From: Burkholderiaceae bacterium
GTDB lineage: Bacteria > Pseudomonadota > Gammaproteobacteria > Burkholderiales > Burkholderiaceae_B
Length of the DNA stretch: 64,000 bases
NCBI GenBank assembly: GCA_021208885.1
Contig: JAJOJF010000030.1
Span: 115,602-179,601 of the forward strand
Direction: 5' to 3'
Shown piece by piece: positions 37,301-44,495 of the stretch (positions are counted from its first letter, which is position 1; every line of letters starts with the position of its first letter). A model generated the notes under the pieces. The model saw nothing but the letters and a program-made list of their open reading frames with translations, searched no databases and had not been told where the DNA came from. Made by a program: the position numbers and the translations under genes.

Positions 37301-37604
37301 TCAACGCGGTCAATGGTTGTTGAGTCAACCGCTGCGGCAAGTCGAGTGGGCCCTCATTGATGCCCGTCAAACGGTGTCGATCATGGATTTAGCCATCGAT
37401 ACACCTGATGGCTGGCTGGTGGTTGACTACAAAACTTCCCGTCCCGCCGCTGGGGAAGACTTGCAAGTTTTTGCGTCGCGAATGACCGAGCGCTACCGGG
37501 CGCAGATGACACGTTATAGACAGCAATTGCAACTCCTTGATGGTCGGGCAGCGACCTCTGTGCTGTATTTCCCGCGTGAGGACCTCTGGCTAGAGGTGCA
37601 GTGA
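34302..37604 (+). CDS. AddA-like UvrD-family helicase/nuclease
   Basis: An 1100-residue superfamily 1 helicase with a C-terminal RecB-type nuclease. Walker A is VQAPAGSGKTSLLTDRI (about residues 24-40), motif Ia AMTFTRKAAAEM, Walker B HLLVDEFQDTSQTQ (about 407-420), motif III LVGDPMQSIYRFRKAE, and late motifs VMTMHKAKGLEFEVVV and LLYVAATRARE. The nuclease core near the C-terminus reads IMDLAIDTPDGWLVVDYKTS followed by a Q...Y..QL helix. With the AddB-like gene it would form a two-subunit RecBCD substitute that resects broken ends to load RecA. The next element is the 4.5S RNA gene. Confidence 0.92.
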   Translation: MSNRQPPDSAARKAAIDPSRSFIVQAPAGSGKTSLLTDRILALLALVDEPEQIVAMTFTRKAAAEMHARVMEKLQRATSSEPPEQDHERDGWQLARAALARDSQQGWGLLHHPARLRIQTIDSFCASLVRAMPWLTGLGGMPRIVDDAPALYTEAARRTVEAADQQSCVQRLLKHLDLKVADVAQAITDMLGKRDHWLPLLSHGEDGDLLQVFLEQTIADELECLAQSMPIGWQQTLAEPARRAAQALIDDGQPDHPIVALLDWQAGHLLPDPSDLPLWRGLHALLLTTKGELRQKIDKRTGFPSGSPQKIALTDWLESVAVGNESPLWVRGLQAVAGMPDPALTQQQRDILEAQLASLRLAAANLMLVFAERGEVDFIEVAQRAVQALGHADDPSDLLLKLDNRIAHLLVDEFQDTSQTQLDLLTRLTAGWQPADGRTLFLVGDPMQSIYRFRKAEVSLFLRVQDKGIGDIELECLTLTANFRSQAGVVNWVNQTFGPLFPAVNHPEFGAIRYEKAHPWHEESVGQAVTWHIELDDQAAWERVVGIARDAWQTHAESDKPMAILVRSRPHLGDVTRALTKAGLPCRAVELDSLQSRAVVVDLLQLARALSHRGDRAAWLSVLRAPWCGLTAGTMLKLFADERQAIGDVLAKCLALSAAPEGIDSDQWTRLLGVAQVLLAALADDDARPFVARLEETWRSLQGDRLVSAQSDLLDAQSFFGLVQRSSDYSHVDLDELERQLAKLYAQPQSAGRAIEVMTMHKAKGLEFEVVVLLGLERQAKSDTPPLVRVEQHEDRVLFGPIKARIAEEQDALSKYLAQREKMRQHYETDRLLYVAATRAREFLHLVAVGKVNDKTGHWADPNKTSLLWRLWPFRPQMPVPTEDASASDATESKPIWQAPALLRIRDPITAGNTQKQQLQARTRSDRYSWPSTETIERISGILIHAWLARFALQSGPIEVRTVPSQEALMRQLRALGLPAALRPEAAAEVAAALDAMLKSQRGQWLLSQPLRQVEWALIDARQTVSIMDLAIDTPDGWLVVDYKTSRPAAGEDLQVFASRMTERYRAQMTRYRQQLQLLDGRAATSVLYFPREDLWLEVQ

Positions 37605-37625
37605 CCAAGGGGTGGCGTCGTAGCC

Positions 37626-37634
37626 TGCTAGAAT
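37626..37634 (+). promoter_or_regulatory. Extended -10 promoter of the 4.5S RNA gene
   Basis: TGC followed by TAGAAT is an extended -10 element. Transcription would start about seven bases downstream, at the first base of the SRP RNA stem (37641). No convincing -35 hexamer is seen upstream, which an extended -10 can compensate for. Confidence 0.6.
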
Positions 37635-37639
37635 GCACA

Positions 37640-37738
37640 TGGGCGGGCCCCTTCGCATGACCCAGCGGTGAATCTGGTCAGGTCGGGAACGAAGCAGCCA
37701 TAGCCGTGCCGAGTCAGTGCCGGAGTAAGGCTCGCCTC
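37640..37738 (+). ncRNA. ffs: 4.5S RNA of the signal recognition particle
   Basis: Small bacterial SRP RNA, the scaffold of Ffh-mediated targeting of membrane proteins. The conserved apical domain is visible around 37673-37702, with GGTCAGGTCGGGAACGAAGC, AGCC and their pairing partners. The ends pair as GGCGGGCC (37642-37649) with GGCTCGCC (37729-37736). It lies between addA and dnaX, the usual Burkholderiales position. The exact 3' end is uncertain by a few bases. Confidence 0.93.
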
Positions 37739-37803
37739 CTGGTATCCATCGTCTGGATCTCCATCACAACACGGTGCACAGCGTGCGTGCACAGACAGGT
37801 GAG

Positions 37804-39537
37804 ATGAGTTATTTGGTTCTGGCCCGCAAGTGGCGGCCGCGAGATTTTGAGAGTCTGGTCGGACAGGATCATGTGGTCCGAGCGCTCACGCACGCCCTGT
37901 CAACCGGCCGCTTGCACCACGCCTGGCTCTTCACCGGCACCCGCGGTGTCGGTAAAACCACTTTGTCAAGGATTCTGGCCAAGTCGCTCAACTGTGAAAC
38001 GGGCATCACTGCCACGCCTTGTGGGCAGTGCCGTGCCTGCACGGAAATCGACAGTGGCCGATTTGTGGACTACGTCGAACTTGATGCTGCTTCAAACCGT
38101 GGCGTCGAAGAGATGACCCAGCTGCTCGAGCAGGCGGTCTATGCACCGGCAGTCGGGCGATTTAAAGTCTACATGATCGACGAAGTTCATATGCTCTCAG
38201 GGCATGCGTTTAACGCAATGTTAAAAACACTTGAAGAGCCACCGCCACATGTCAAGTTTATTTTGGCCACGACGGACCCCCAGAAAATTCCACCTACGGT
38301 GCTGTCGCGCTGCCTGCAGTTCAATCTCAAGCAGATGCCGCCGGAGGCTGTGGCTGACTACCTGGATAAGGTGCTCACGCAAGAGGGTGTGCCATTTGAG
38401 CCAGCGGCTTTGCGATTGCTTGGCAAGGCCGCATCAGGCTCTATGCGTGATGCCTTGTCCCTGACTGATCAGGCCATTGCCTACAGCAGTGCCAACTTGA
38501 GTACGGAAGCCGTGCGTACCATGTTGGGCAGTGTTGACCAGACGCACTTGACCCGATTGCTGCAAGCGCTCATGCGGTGTGATGCGCCTGGTGTGGTGGC
38601 AGTGGCAGACGCTTTGGCTACCAGGGGCATTTCGTTTCGGGCTGCGCTAGCCGATCTTGCTGTTTTGTTGTCGCAACTTGCCATTGAGCAGCGTGTGCCA
38701 GGCGATCCAACCAGTCCTGAGGCCCTTGATGCTGAGCAGCGTGAGCTCGCGCAGGCCATGGCGCCAGATCTGTTGCAGTTGTTTTACACCGTGGCTGTTC
38801 ATGGCCGACAGGAAATGACGCTCGCACCTGATGAGTACGCTGGATTCGTGATGGTGTGTTTAAAGATGCTGTCGTTTGTTGACAGTGAAGGCTGCGGTAA
38901 AGTTGACAGTCAAGTCGACACCGAATCGCCACAGACCGAATTGCAGTCAGCACCACCACCCCCTCAGGCTGAAAAAAAAACTCTGACGCCTGAGCCTTCT
39001 GCCCAAGCGATAGAGGCAGCTCCCGAGCCGGATGTCCAGAAACCTGCGCCACCGGAGCCAGCAGCTCAGAGGGCAGACACGTCCAATGTGACCAAGGCCG
39101 ATGCTGCGCCGATGACGGCTCAAACCGGGCCCGTGAAGTTTGATGCGACTTTCGTGCAGAACTGGCCGCATTTTGCGGCGAGCCTGCCTTTATCAGGCAT
39201 GGCGCAGCAACTCGCTACCCAGTCAGCCTGTGTGGCTGCCAGTGGTGACACCTTGTCGCTACAAGTGCCCACTTCAGCGCTGACACAGGGTGGACATGTC
39301 AAACGCCTCTCCGAGGTGCTCGCACAGACAATCGGGCGCCCGGTTCAGCTTAAAGTGGCGGTTGGTGAGCTAGCCGAAGGTGCCTCTGCCCAGTCGATTG
39401 CTGATGCACAGGCGCGCGAACGGCAGCTCCAGGCCGAAGAAGTCGTGCGCCGGGATCCGTTTGTTAATGCTTTGATCGAGGGGTTCGGTGCGCATGTGGT
39501 GCCGGGGTCAGTGCGTGCGGCTGATACACCGAATTAG
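37804..39537 (+). CDS. dnaX: DNA polymerase III subunits gamma and tau
   Basis: DnaX is the AAA+ motor of the clamp loader; the full-length tau form also tethers the polymerase and helicase. From ATG 37804 (AGG ribosome-binding site) the protein has 577 residues: MSYLVLARKWRPRDFESLVG, P-loop GTRGVGKTTLSR, the four-cysteine zinc module around CGQCRACTEID, Walker B YMIDEVHMLS and sensor ATTDPQKIP. Domain IV starts after a Pro/Ala/Glu-rich linker at about residue 380. Nine consecutive A residues at 38972-38980 lie in that linker; slippage there would end translation within a few codons, giving a gamma form of about 395 residues. Confidence 0.97.
   Translation: MSYLVLARKWRPRDFESLVGQDHVVRALTHALSTGRLHHAWLFTGTRGVGKTTLSRILAKSLNCETGITATPCGQCRACTEIDSGRFVDYVELDAASNRGVEEMTQLLEQAVYAPAVGRFKVYMIDEVHMLSGHAFNAMLKTLEEPPPHVKFILATTDPQKIPPTVLSRCLQFNLKQMPPEAVADYLDKVLTQEGVPFEPAALRLLGKAASGSMRDALSLTDQAIAYSSANLSTEAVRTMLGSVDQTHLTRLLQALMRCDAPGVVAVADALATRGISFRAALADLAVLLSQLAIEQRVPGDPTSPEALDAEQRELAQAMAPDLLQLFYTVAVHGRQEMTLAPDEYAGFVMVCLKMLSFVDSEGCGKVDSQVDTESPQTELQSAPPPPQAEKKTLTPEPSAQAIEAAPEPDVQKPAPPEPAAQRADTSNVTKADAAPMTAQTGPVKFDATFVQNWPHFAASLPLSGMAQQLATQSACVAASGDTLSLQVPTSALTQGGHVKRLSEVLAQTIGRPVQLKVAVGELAEGASAQSIADAQARERQLQAEEVVRRDPFVNALIEGFGAHVVPGSVRAADTPN
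38963..38994 (+). promoter_or_regulatory. Probable slippage/frameshift site for the DnaX gamma form
   Basis: An A9 tract (38972-38980) spans codons GAA AAA AAA ACT. The -1 frame reaches TGA at 38991-38993 and the +1 frame reaches TGA at 38984-38986, so slipping either way truncates the protein at the domain III/IV junction. The tract lies in the loop of a 7-bp perfect inverted repeat, CTCAGGC (38963-38969) with GCCTGAG (38988-38994). E. coli makes gamma by -1 frameshifting and Thermus by transcript slippage on an A9 run; which applies here is inference. Confidence 0.65.
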
Positions 39538-39590
39538 ATGATTTCGAGTTATGGTGAAACCCGTTTGTATGTTGTTCAAGGACTAAAAAC

Positions 39591-39917
39591 ATGATGAAAG
39601 GACAAATGGCTGGCTTGATGCGTCAGGCTCAGCAGATGCAGGAGAACCTCAAAAAAGCCCAGGAAGCCCTGGCTGATCTGATGGTCGAGGGTGCTGCGGG
39701 CGGCAATCTGGTCAAGGTGACGATGTCGTGTCGGCATGATGTCAAGCGTGTTGAAATTGATCCTAGCTTGCTTGGTGAGGACAAGGACATGCTCGAAGAC
39801 CTGGTCGCTGCTGCGTTTAATGATGCCTTGCGCAAGGCTGAAGCAACTGCCCAAGAAAGAATGGCTTCGGTGACCGCCGGCATGCCGTTGCCGCCGGGCA
39901 TGAAGTTGCCGTTCTAA
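39591..39917 (+). CDS. ebfC: YbaB/EbfC family nucleoid-associated protein
   Basis: A 108-residue DNA-binding protein of the YbaB/EbfC family, almost always located between dnaX and recR. It has the family's [21 protein letters not shown]-terminal helix, the [28 protein letters not shown] sheet and the [17 protein letters not shown] helix. Two adjacent ATG codons (39591 and 39594) are possible starts; AAGGA lies nine to twelve bases upstream. Confidence 0.95.
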   Translation: MMKGQMAGLMRQAQQMQENLKKAQEALADLMVEGAAGGNLVKVTMSCRHDVKRVEIDPSLLGEDKDMLEDLVAAAFNDALRKAEATAQERMASVTAGMPLPPGMKLPF

Positions 39918-39919
39918 GT

Positions 39920-40528
39920 ATGCATCCGCACCTGCCTGAGCCGCAGGCGCTAGTGGCATTGGTTGAGGCCTTGCGTGCATTGCCTGGGGTGGGTGTGCGC
40001 ACGGCCCGTCGGATGGCCTACCACTTGTTGCAGCATGACCCAGATGCCGCTCGCAATTTGGGGGCGGCACTGGACCAGGCACTTAGCAATCTGCAACATT
40101 GCGAAAAGTGCAACGGCTTTGCACAAGAAACAATTTGCCCGACTTGCGCGAGTGCCTCTCGTGATCCAAGCTTGTTGTGTGTGGTGGAAACAGCCGCTGA
40201 CCAGAACATCATCGAGTCGACGCATAACTATCAAGGGCTTTATTTTGTGCTGATGGGACGCATCGCGCCCTTGGAAGGCATGGGTGCCAATGAAATCCAG
40301 ATGACTCGCCTGATAGACCGGGTCAATGATGGATTGGTACGTGAAGTGATTTTAGCCACCAACTTCACTGCTGAAGGTGACACCACCGCGCATTACCTGT
40401 CTGAAGTATTGCGATCCAAAGGCTTGATCGTTACCCGCATTGCCCGTGGTGTGCCCGCTGGCAGTGAGATTGAATACGTTGATGCGGGCACAGTGGCCTG
40501 GGCACTCATGGAACGCAAGCCAGCTTGA
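39920..40528 (+). CDS. recR: Recombination mediator RecR
   Basis: RecR, with RecF and RecO, helps RecA displace SSB at gaps. The 202-residue protein has the helix-hairpin-helix ALRALPGVGVRTARRMAYHL, the four-cysteine zinc finger CEKCNGFAQETICPTC and the Toprim core LLCVVETAADQNIIE plus LATNFTAEGDTTAHYL, ending with GVPAGSEIEYVDAGT. The ATG starts two bases after the ebfC stop, so dnaX-ebfC-recR form one operon. Confidence 0.97.
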   Translation: MHPHLPEPQALVALVEALRALPGVGVRTARRMAYHLLQHDPDAARNLGAALDQALSNLQHCEKCNGFAQETICPTCASASRDPSLLCVVETAADQNIIESTHNYQGLYFVLMGRIAPLEGMGANEIQMTRLIDRVNDGLVREVILATNFTAEGDTTAHYLSEVLRSKGLIVTRIARGVPAGSEIEYVDAGTVAWALMERKPA

Positions 40529-40571
40529 CAACCTCTCGCCCTGAAGAGCGGGGCCTTACACGCGAGTTCGT

Positions 40572-40616
40572 AAAAAACGCTGGCCAGTCAGGCAGAGCGC
40601 TGTCCAGAGCGTTTTT
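40572..40616. terminator. Hairpin terminator overlapping the 3' end of mmsB
   Basis: AAAAACG (40573-40579) pairs with CGTTTTT (40610-40616), extended inward by CTGG/CCAG with a two-base bulge on the right arm. The plus-strand T5 tract would end recR transcripts, and the A-run on the left gives a T-run for the opposite direction. The right arm lies inside the last codons of mmsB (stop at 40588). Confidence 0.5.
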
Positions 40617-41493
40617 GTATCATCTGCAAGATGCTCGAGAAATCGAGCTTGCCATTGCCGTCCTGGCTGTGTTCAGCGTAGATCTCGCGTGCCAAGTCTC
40701 CAAGCAGCGTAGCGCAAGCACTTTGTTCGGCAGCGTCCATGGCCAAGCCCAAGTCTTTGAGCATCAAGTCCACGCCGAACCCACCCTCATAGCCTCGCGC
40801 TGCCGGCACATTGTCCATGACGCCAGGCCACGGATTGTAGACCTCAAGTGTCCAGTTGCGCCCCGAGCTTTGCGCCATAATGTCTGACAATACCTTGGGA
40901 TCCAGGCCGTTGGCTATGCCGAGATTTAATGCCTCTGCAGTTGCGATCATTTGAATGCCCAGCACCATGTTGTTGGCGATTTTGGCGGCCTGTCCGGCAC
41001 CTGCATCACCAGCATGGAAGATTTTGCTGCCCATCAATTCAAGCACTGGCCTTGCGCGCTCAACAGCATCGGGCTTGCCGCCGACAATAAAGGTCAGCGT
41101 TCCAGCTTGTGCGCCATTGGTGCCGCCTGATACCGGCGCATCAATGGCGGTTAGGTTCAGTGCGTTAGCGGCTTGCGCCACCTGTCGGCTGGTATCTGGT
41201 GCAATCGTGCTGCAATCAATCACCAGGGTGCCAGGTGTCAGTTTTGTTAGCAGGCCGTCCTTGCCCAAGTAGAGCGCCTGCACGTGCTGACTGGCTGGCA
41301 GCATGCTGATGACCACCTGCGCGCCAACGCTCGCTTGCGCGGCACTGTCACACACTGTGGCACCTAGATCCGAGAACGGCACGGCAAGTGACTCTATAAC
41401 GTCAAATACCCGCAGGTTTAGTCCGCCTTTGATGAGATTGCGAGCCATGGGCGCACCCATGTTGCCCAGGCCAATAAACGCGATGGTTGTCAT
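40588..41493 (-). CDS. mmsB: 3-hydroxyisobutyrate dehydrogenase
   Basis: A 301-residue beta-hydroxyacid dehydrogenase, probably oxidising 3-hydroxyisobutyrate to methylmalonate semialdehyde in valine breakdown. The NAD-binding GLGNMGAPMARNLIKGG is at residues 8-24, the substrate-binding DAPVSGGTNGAQAGTLTFIVGG in the middle, and the catalytic Lys in AAKIANNMVLG. The HIBADH-type C-terminus contains LMLKDLGLAMDAA. An AAGGAG ribosome-binding site precedes the ATG. The transaldolase and a crotonase lie upstream on the same strand. Related hydroxyacid dehydrogenases such as tartronate semialdehyde reductase are possible alternatives. Confidence 0.9.
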   Translation of the reverse strand: MTTIAFIGLGNMGAPMARNLIKGGLNLRVFDVIESLAVPFSDLGATVCDSAAQASVGAQVVISMLPASQHVQALYLGKDGLLTKLTPGTLVIDCSTIAPDTSRQVAQAANALNLTAIDAPVSGGTNGAQAGTLTFIVGGKPDAVERARPVLELMGSKIFHAGDAGAGQAAKIANNMVLGIQMIATAEALNLGIANGLDPKVLSDIMAQSSGRNWTLEVYNPWPGVMDNVPAARGYEGGFGVDLMLKDLGLAMDAAEQSACATLLGDLAREIYAEHSQDGNGKLDFSSILQMIQKRSGQRSA

Positions 41494-41513
41494 TTGTCTG
41501 TCTCCTTCATTGC

Positions 41514-41534
41514 CACGGCGTCAGTTGCGCCGTG
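41514..41534. other. Stem-loop in the crotonase-mmsB gap
   Basis: CACGGCG (41514-41520) and CGCCGTG (41528-41534) form a perfect 7-bp stem with a 7-base loop in the 45-base gap between the crotonase stop and the mmsB start. No T-tract follows, so it is more likely an mRNA stabiliser, a processing site or chance than a terminator. Confidence 0.4.
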
Positions 41535-41538
41535 AATG

Positions 41539-42315
41539 TCACTGTCCGCTAAATTTAGGCGGCCGTTTTTCCTTGAATGCCAGCGCACCTTCAAGCAAGT
41601 CTCGCGATCTTTCGGATTGCATGACCAAGGTTTCGATGGCTTGAATATCTAGCTCGCCACTGGCAATGCGGTTTAGGTGGGACTTTACGCCCAACAGCGG
41701 AATGGGTGCCATTTGGACGAGTGTTTCGATCAAAGCTTGAGCGTTTGTGTCTAGTTCAGGCGCTGGCACCAGGTCAGTCAAAAACCCGATGCGCAGCATC
41801 TCGCTGGCATCGATTTTCTGTGCGGTGAGAAATAATCGTTTGGCTTGATTTAAGCCCAGCCGGGTGACGTATCGTCTCAAGCCACCGGGGTAGAAGTGTA
41901 AACCTAGGCGTGTGGCAGGCATAAACATGTTGGTTTGTTCACTGCCGATCCGAAAATCACACGCTAATGCGAGGTCTGTGCCGCCGCCGTATACGCCGCC
42001 TTGAATCACAGCCACAGTCACCGGGCGCGCTTGCTCCAGATGGTCAACCGTCTGTCCGAAATAAAGTGAGCTTGGAGCGCTGTTTTGCCCGAGCGAGCCA
42101 ATGTCGTAGCCTGAGCAGAAGTATTTGCCATGCGCCTTGAGCTGCAGCACCAGAATGTCTTGGTTGTCATTGACTGCCTTGATGTGGGCATTGAGCGTAT
42201 CGAGGTCAGCAGGGGTTAGTCGATTGGCCACCGCCGGGCGAGACAGCGAAATGGTCGCCACAGGGCCGTCGATGGTCAGTTGTGGCGCAATTTGCTCAGT
42301 TTCGGTGGCGCTCAT
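41539..42315 (-). CDS. Crotonase-fold protein lacking the usual hydratase glutamates
   Basis: A 258-residue enoyl-CoA hydratase/isomerase family protein. The CoA-binding and oxyanion regions are present (HGKYFCSGYDIGSL and QGGVYGGGTDLALACDFRIG). The first catalytic Glu is replaced by Asp (GGTDLA) and the second falls in MFMPATRLGLHFYPGG, where no Glu is found, so classic water addition is doubtful. An isomerase or a CoA-thioester hydrolase activity similar to 3-hydroxyisobutyryl-CoA hydrolase is conceivable given mmsB next door, but that enzyme family also uses a Glu. It starts six bases after the transaldolase stop. Confidence 0.8.
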   Translation of the reverse strand: MSATETEQIAPQLTIDGPVATISLSRPAVANRLTPADLDTLNAHIKAVNDNQDILVLQLKAHGKYFCSGYDIGSLGQNSAPSSLYFGQTVDHLEQARPVTVAVIQGGVYGGGTDLALACDFRIGSEQTNMFMPATRLGLHFYPGGLRRYVTRLGLNQAKRLFLTAQKIDASEMLRIGFLTDLVPAPELDTNAQALIETLVQMAPIPLLGVKSHLNRIASGELDIQAIETLVMQSERSRDLLEGALAFKEKRPPKFSGQ

Positions 42316-42321
42316 GGCGTT

Positions 42322-43278
42322 TCAAGACATGCGGGCTCCCAATAGGCTGTCGAGTTTTTGTGCGTCGGCCACAAACGCTCGAATGCCTTGGGCAAGTTTG
42401 TCGGTAGCCATGGCGTCCTCATTGAGCAGAAAACGGAACGTTGACTCAGTCAGTTCAAGCGTCTCGGGCGCATTGGCTTTGGCGAACGCTGGTGTCAGGC
42501 GGGCTGCGAGTTCGCCTTGCGTTGCATCGAGTTCAGCCAGCAATTCCGGGCTGATGGTCAATAAGTCACAGCCCGCCAAGGCCAGGATCTGGCCGGTGTT
42601 TCTGAAACTCGCGCCCATGATTTCGGTGGCAATGCCGTGGGTCTTGTAATAGGCATAGATGCGAGATACCGAGGCCACTCCCGGGTCGTTCGCGCCAGCG
42701 TTGGCCGCCTCATCCCATTGGCTGCTGGCTTGCTGTTTATGCCAATCATAAATGCGGCCAACAAACGGGGAAATCAGCTGGACTTTGGCGTTTGCGCAGG
42801 CCACTGCCTGAACCAGGCTAAAGAGCAGCGTCAAGTTGCAGGCAATGCCCTCTCGCTGCAACACCCTGGCAGCTTCAATGCCTTCCCAGGTCGAGGCAAT
42901 TTTAATGAGCACGCGCGATTTGTCGATGCCTTGCTCGTGGTAGAGAGCGATGATGCGGCGAGCCCTGTCAATCGTGGCTTGCGTGTCAAATGACAAGCGG
43001 GCGTCGACCTCGGTTGAGACGCGACCTGGCACGATCTTCAGGATCTCGGTGCCGAATGCCACGAGCAGCCGGTCGACTACTTGGTCGATCGGCAAGCCTT
43101 TGCTTTGTGCGGTGCTTTGGTCAAGCAGGGTCTGATAAGCAGGCAATTGCACGGCCTTCAAAATAAGCGATGGATTTGTGGTTGCATCGGTCGGGGAGAA
43201 GCGTTTCATCCCCTCAAAATCGCCGGTGTCAGCCACAACGGTAGTGGTTTGTTTGAGTGCTTCGAGCAAAGTTGGCAT
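42322..43278 (-). CDS. tal: Transaldolase
   Basis: Transaldolase moves a three-carbon dihydroxyacetone unit between sugar phosphates in the non-oxidative pentose phosphate pathway. The 318-residue protein has [12 protein letters not shown] (about residues 31-42) and the Schiff-base lysine in [16 protein letters not shown] (Lys near 132), and the [22 protein letters not shown] block, all as in TalB-type enzymes. It heads the minus-strand trio tal-crotonase-mmsB and is divergent from carA; its ATG is only five bases from the carA -10 candidate. Confidence 0.96.
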   Translation of the reverse strand: MPTLLEALKQTTTVVADTGDFEGMKRFSPTDATTNPSLILKAVQLPAYQTLLDQSTAQSKGLPIDQVVDRLLVAFGTEILKIVPGRVSTEVDARLSFDTQATIDRARRIIALYHEQGIDKSRVLIKIASTWEGIEAARVLQREGIACNLTLLFSLVQAVACANAKVQLISPFVGRIYDWHKQQASSQWDEAANAGANDPGVASVSRIYAYYKTHGIATEIMGASFRNTGQILALAGCDLLTISPELLAELDATQGELAARLTPAFAKANAPETLELTESTFRFLLNEDAMATDKLAQGIRAFVADAQKLDSLLGARMS

Positions 43279-43282
43279 AGGT

Positions 43283-43288
43283 TATACT
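43283..43288 (+). promoter_or_regulatory. Candidate -10 element of carAB
   Basis: TATACT lies 40 bases before the carA GTG and just outside the tal start codon, giving a predicted transcript start near 43295. No good -35 hexamer was found at the right distance (it would fall inside the tal 5' end). Confidence 0.4.
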
Positions 43289-43327
43289 TGCAAGGTTTGA
43301 TTATTGATTTTGAATCCGGGGTCTAGC

Positions 43328-44488
43328 GTGCTGCCATCTCTTTTTCCTGGGGACAACCACCATCGGTTTCCCCCTGCAATTCTAGCCTTGGCAGACGGAA
43401 CCGTATTTCACGGGCAGTCCATCGGTGCGGACGGTTACATGGTTGCCGAGATCGTCTTTAACACGGCGATGACGGGCTACCAGGAAATCCTCACCGACCC
43501 AAGCTACAGCGGACAATTCGTCACGTTGACTTACCCGCATATCGGCAATACAGGCATCAATGACGAGGACACCGAGTCGACCAAAGTTCATGCCGCAGGC
43601 TTGGTCATCCGTGACTTGTCGCTGCGTGTGTCGAACTTCAGATCGCAACAATCATTGCCAGAATACCTCAAAGCGCAAGGCGTGGTGGGCATCACAGGTA
43701 TTGACACCCGAAAGCTCACGCGCATTTTGCGGGACAAGGGTGCTCAGGGTGCTTGCTTGCTTGTTGGTTCCGATGCCGACAAAGCCGTTTCACTAGCCAA
43801 AGGTTTCCCGGGCATGACGGGGCAAGACTTAGCCAAAACCGTCACAGTCGACAATCAGCACAACTGGGATTCATCAGTCTGGCAGCTTGGCGAGGGGTTT
43901 AGTCAAGGCTCGGGCACTGGCCCACACGTGGTGGCTTACGATTTTGGGGTCAAGCACAACATCTTGCGCCTGATGGTTGAGCGCGGCTGCAAGGTCACGG
44001 TGGTGCCCGCACAGACACCGGCTGACAAGGTGTTGGCCATGAACCCGGATGGCGTATTTCTGTCCAATGGGCCCGGTGATCCCGATCCCTGTGATTACGC
44101 CATTGAGGCGGCCAAGGTCTTCCTGGATCGCAAAATGCCGCTCTTTGGTATCTGTTTGGGCCATCAGATCATGGGTCTGGCAGTGGGTGCTTCAACGGTC
44201 AAGATGAAGACGGGCCATCATGGCTCGAACCATCCGGTGCAAGACCTCGATACTGGCCGCGTGTTTATTACGGCTCAAAACCACGGCTTTGCGGTTGACG
44301 CTAAAACCCTGCCGGCACACGCACGTGTGACCCACGTCTCGCTGTTTGACGGCACCTTGCAGGGTTTTGAGTTAACCGACCGTCCGGCCTTTTGCTTCCA
44401 AGGCCATCCCGAAGCTAGCCCTGGCCCGCACGACATCGTTGTGCTGTTTGACAAATTCATGGGCCTGATGGCCAATGCGACGCACTGA
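43328..44488 (+). CDS. carA: Carbamoyl-phosphate synthase small (glutaminase) subunit
   Basis: CarA releases ammonia from glutamine and channels it to CarB for carbamoyl phosphate, feeding arginine and pyrimidine synthesis. The class I amidotransferase nucleophile Cys is in [11 protein letters not shown] and the His-Glu pair in [11 protein letters not shown]. The N-terminal domain holds [33 protein letters not shown] and [15 protein letters not shown]. The GTG at 43328, seven bases after GGGG, is the preferred start and gives 386 residues; a TTG at 43304 would add eight. carB starts seven bases after the stop. Confidence 0.96.
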   Translation: MLPSLFPGDNHHRFPPAILALADGTVFHGQSIGADGYMVAEIVFNTAMTGYQEILTDPSYSGQFVTLTYPHIGNTGINDEDTESTKVHAAGLVIRDLSLRVSNFRSQQSLPEYLKAQGVVGITGIDTRKLTRILRDKGAQGACLLVGSDADKAVSLAKGFPGMTGQDLAKTVTVDNQHNWDSSVWQLGEGFSQGSGTGPHVVAYDFGVKHNILRLMVERGCKVTVVPAQTPADKVLAMNPDGVFLSNGPGDPDPCDYAIEAAKVFLDRKMPLFGICLGHQIMGLAVGASTVKMKTGHHGSNHPVQDLDTGRVFITAQNHGFAVDAKTLPAHARVTHVSLFDGTLQGFELTDRPAFCFQGHPEASPGPHDIVVLFDKFMGLMANATH

Positions 44489-44495
44489 GTAGCTC

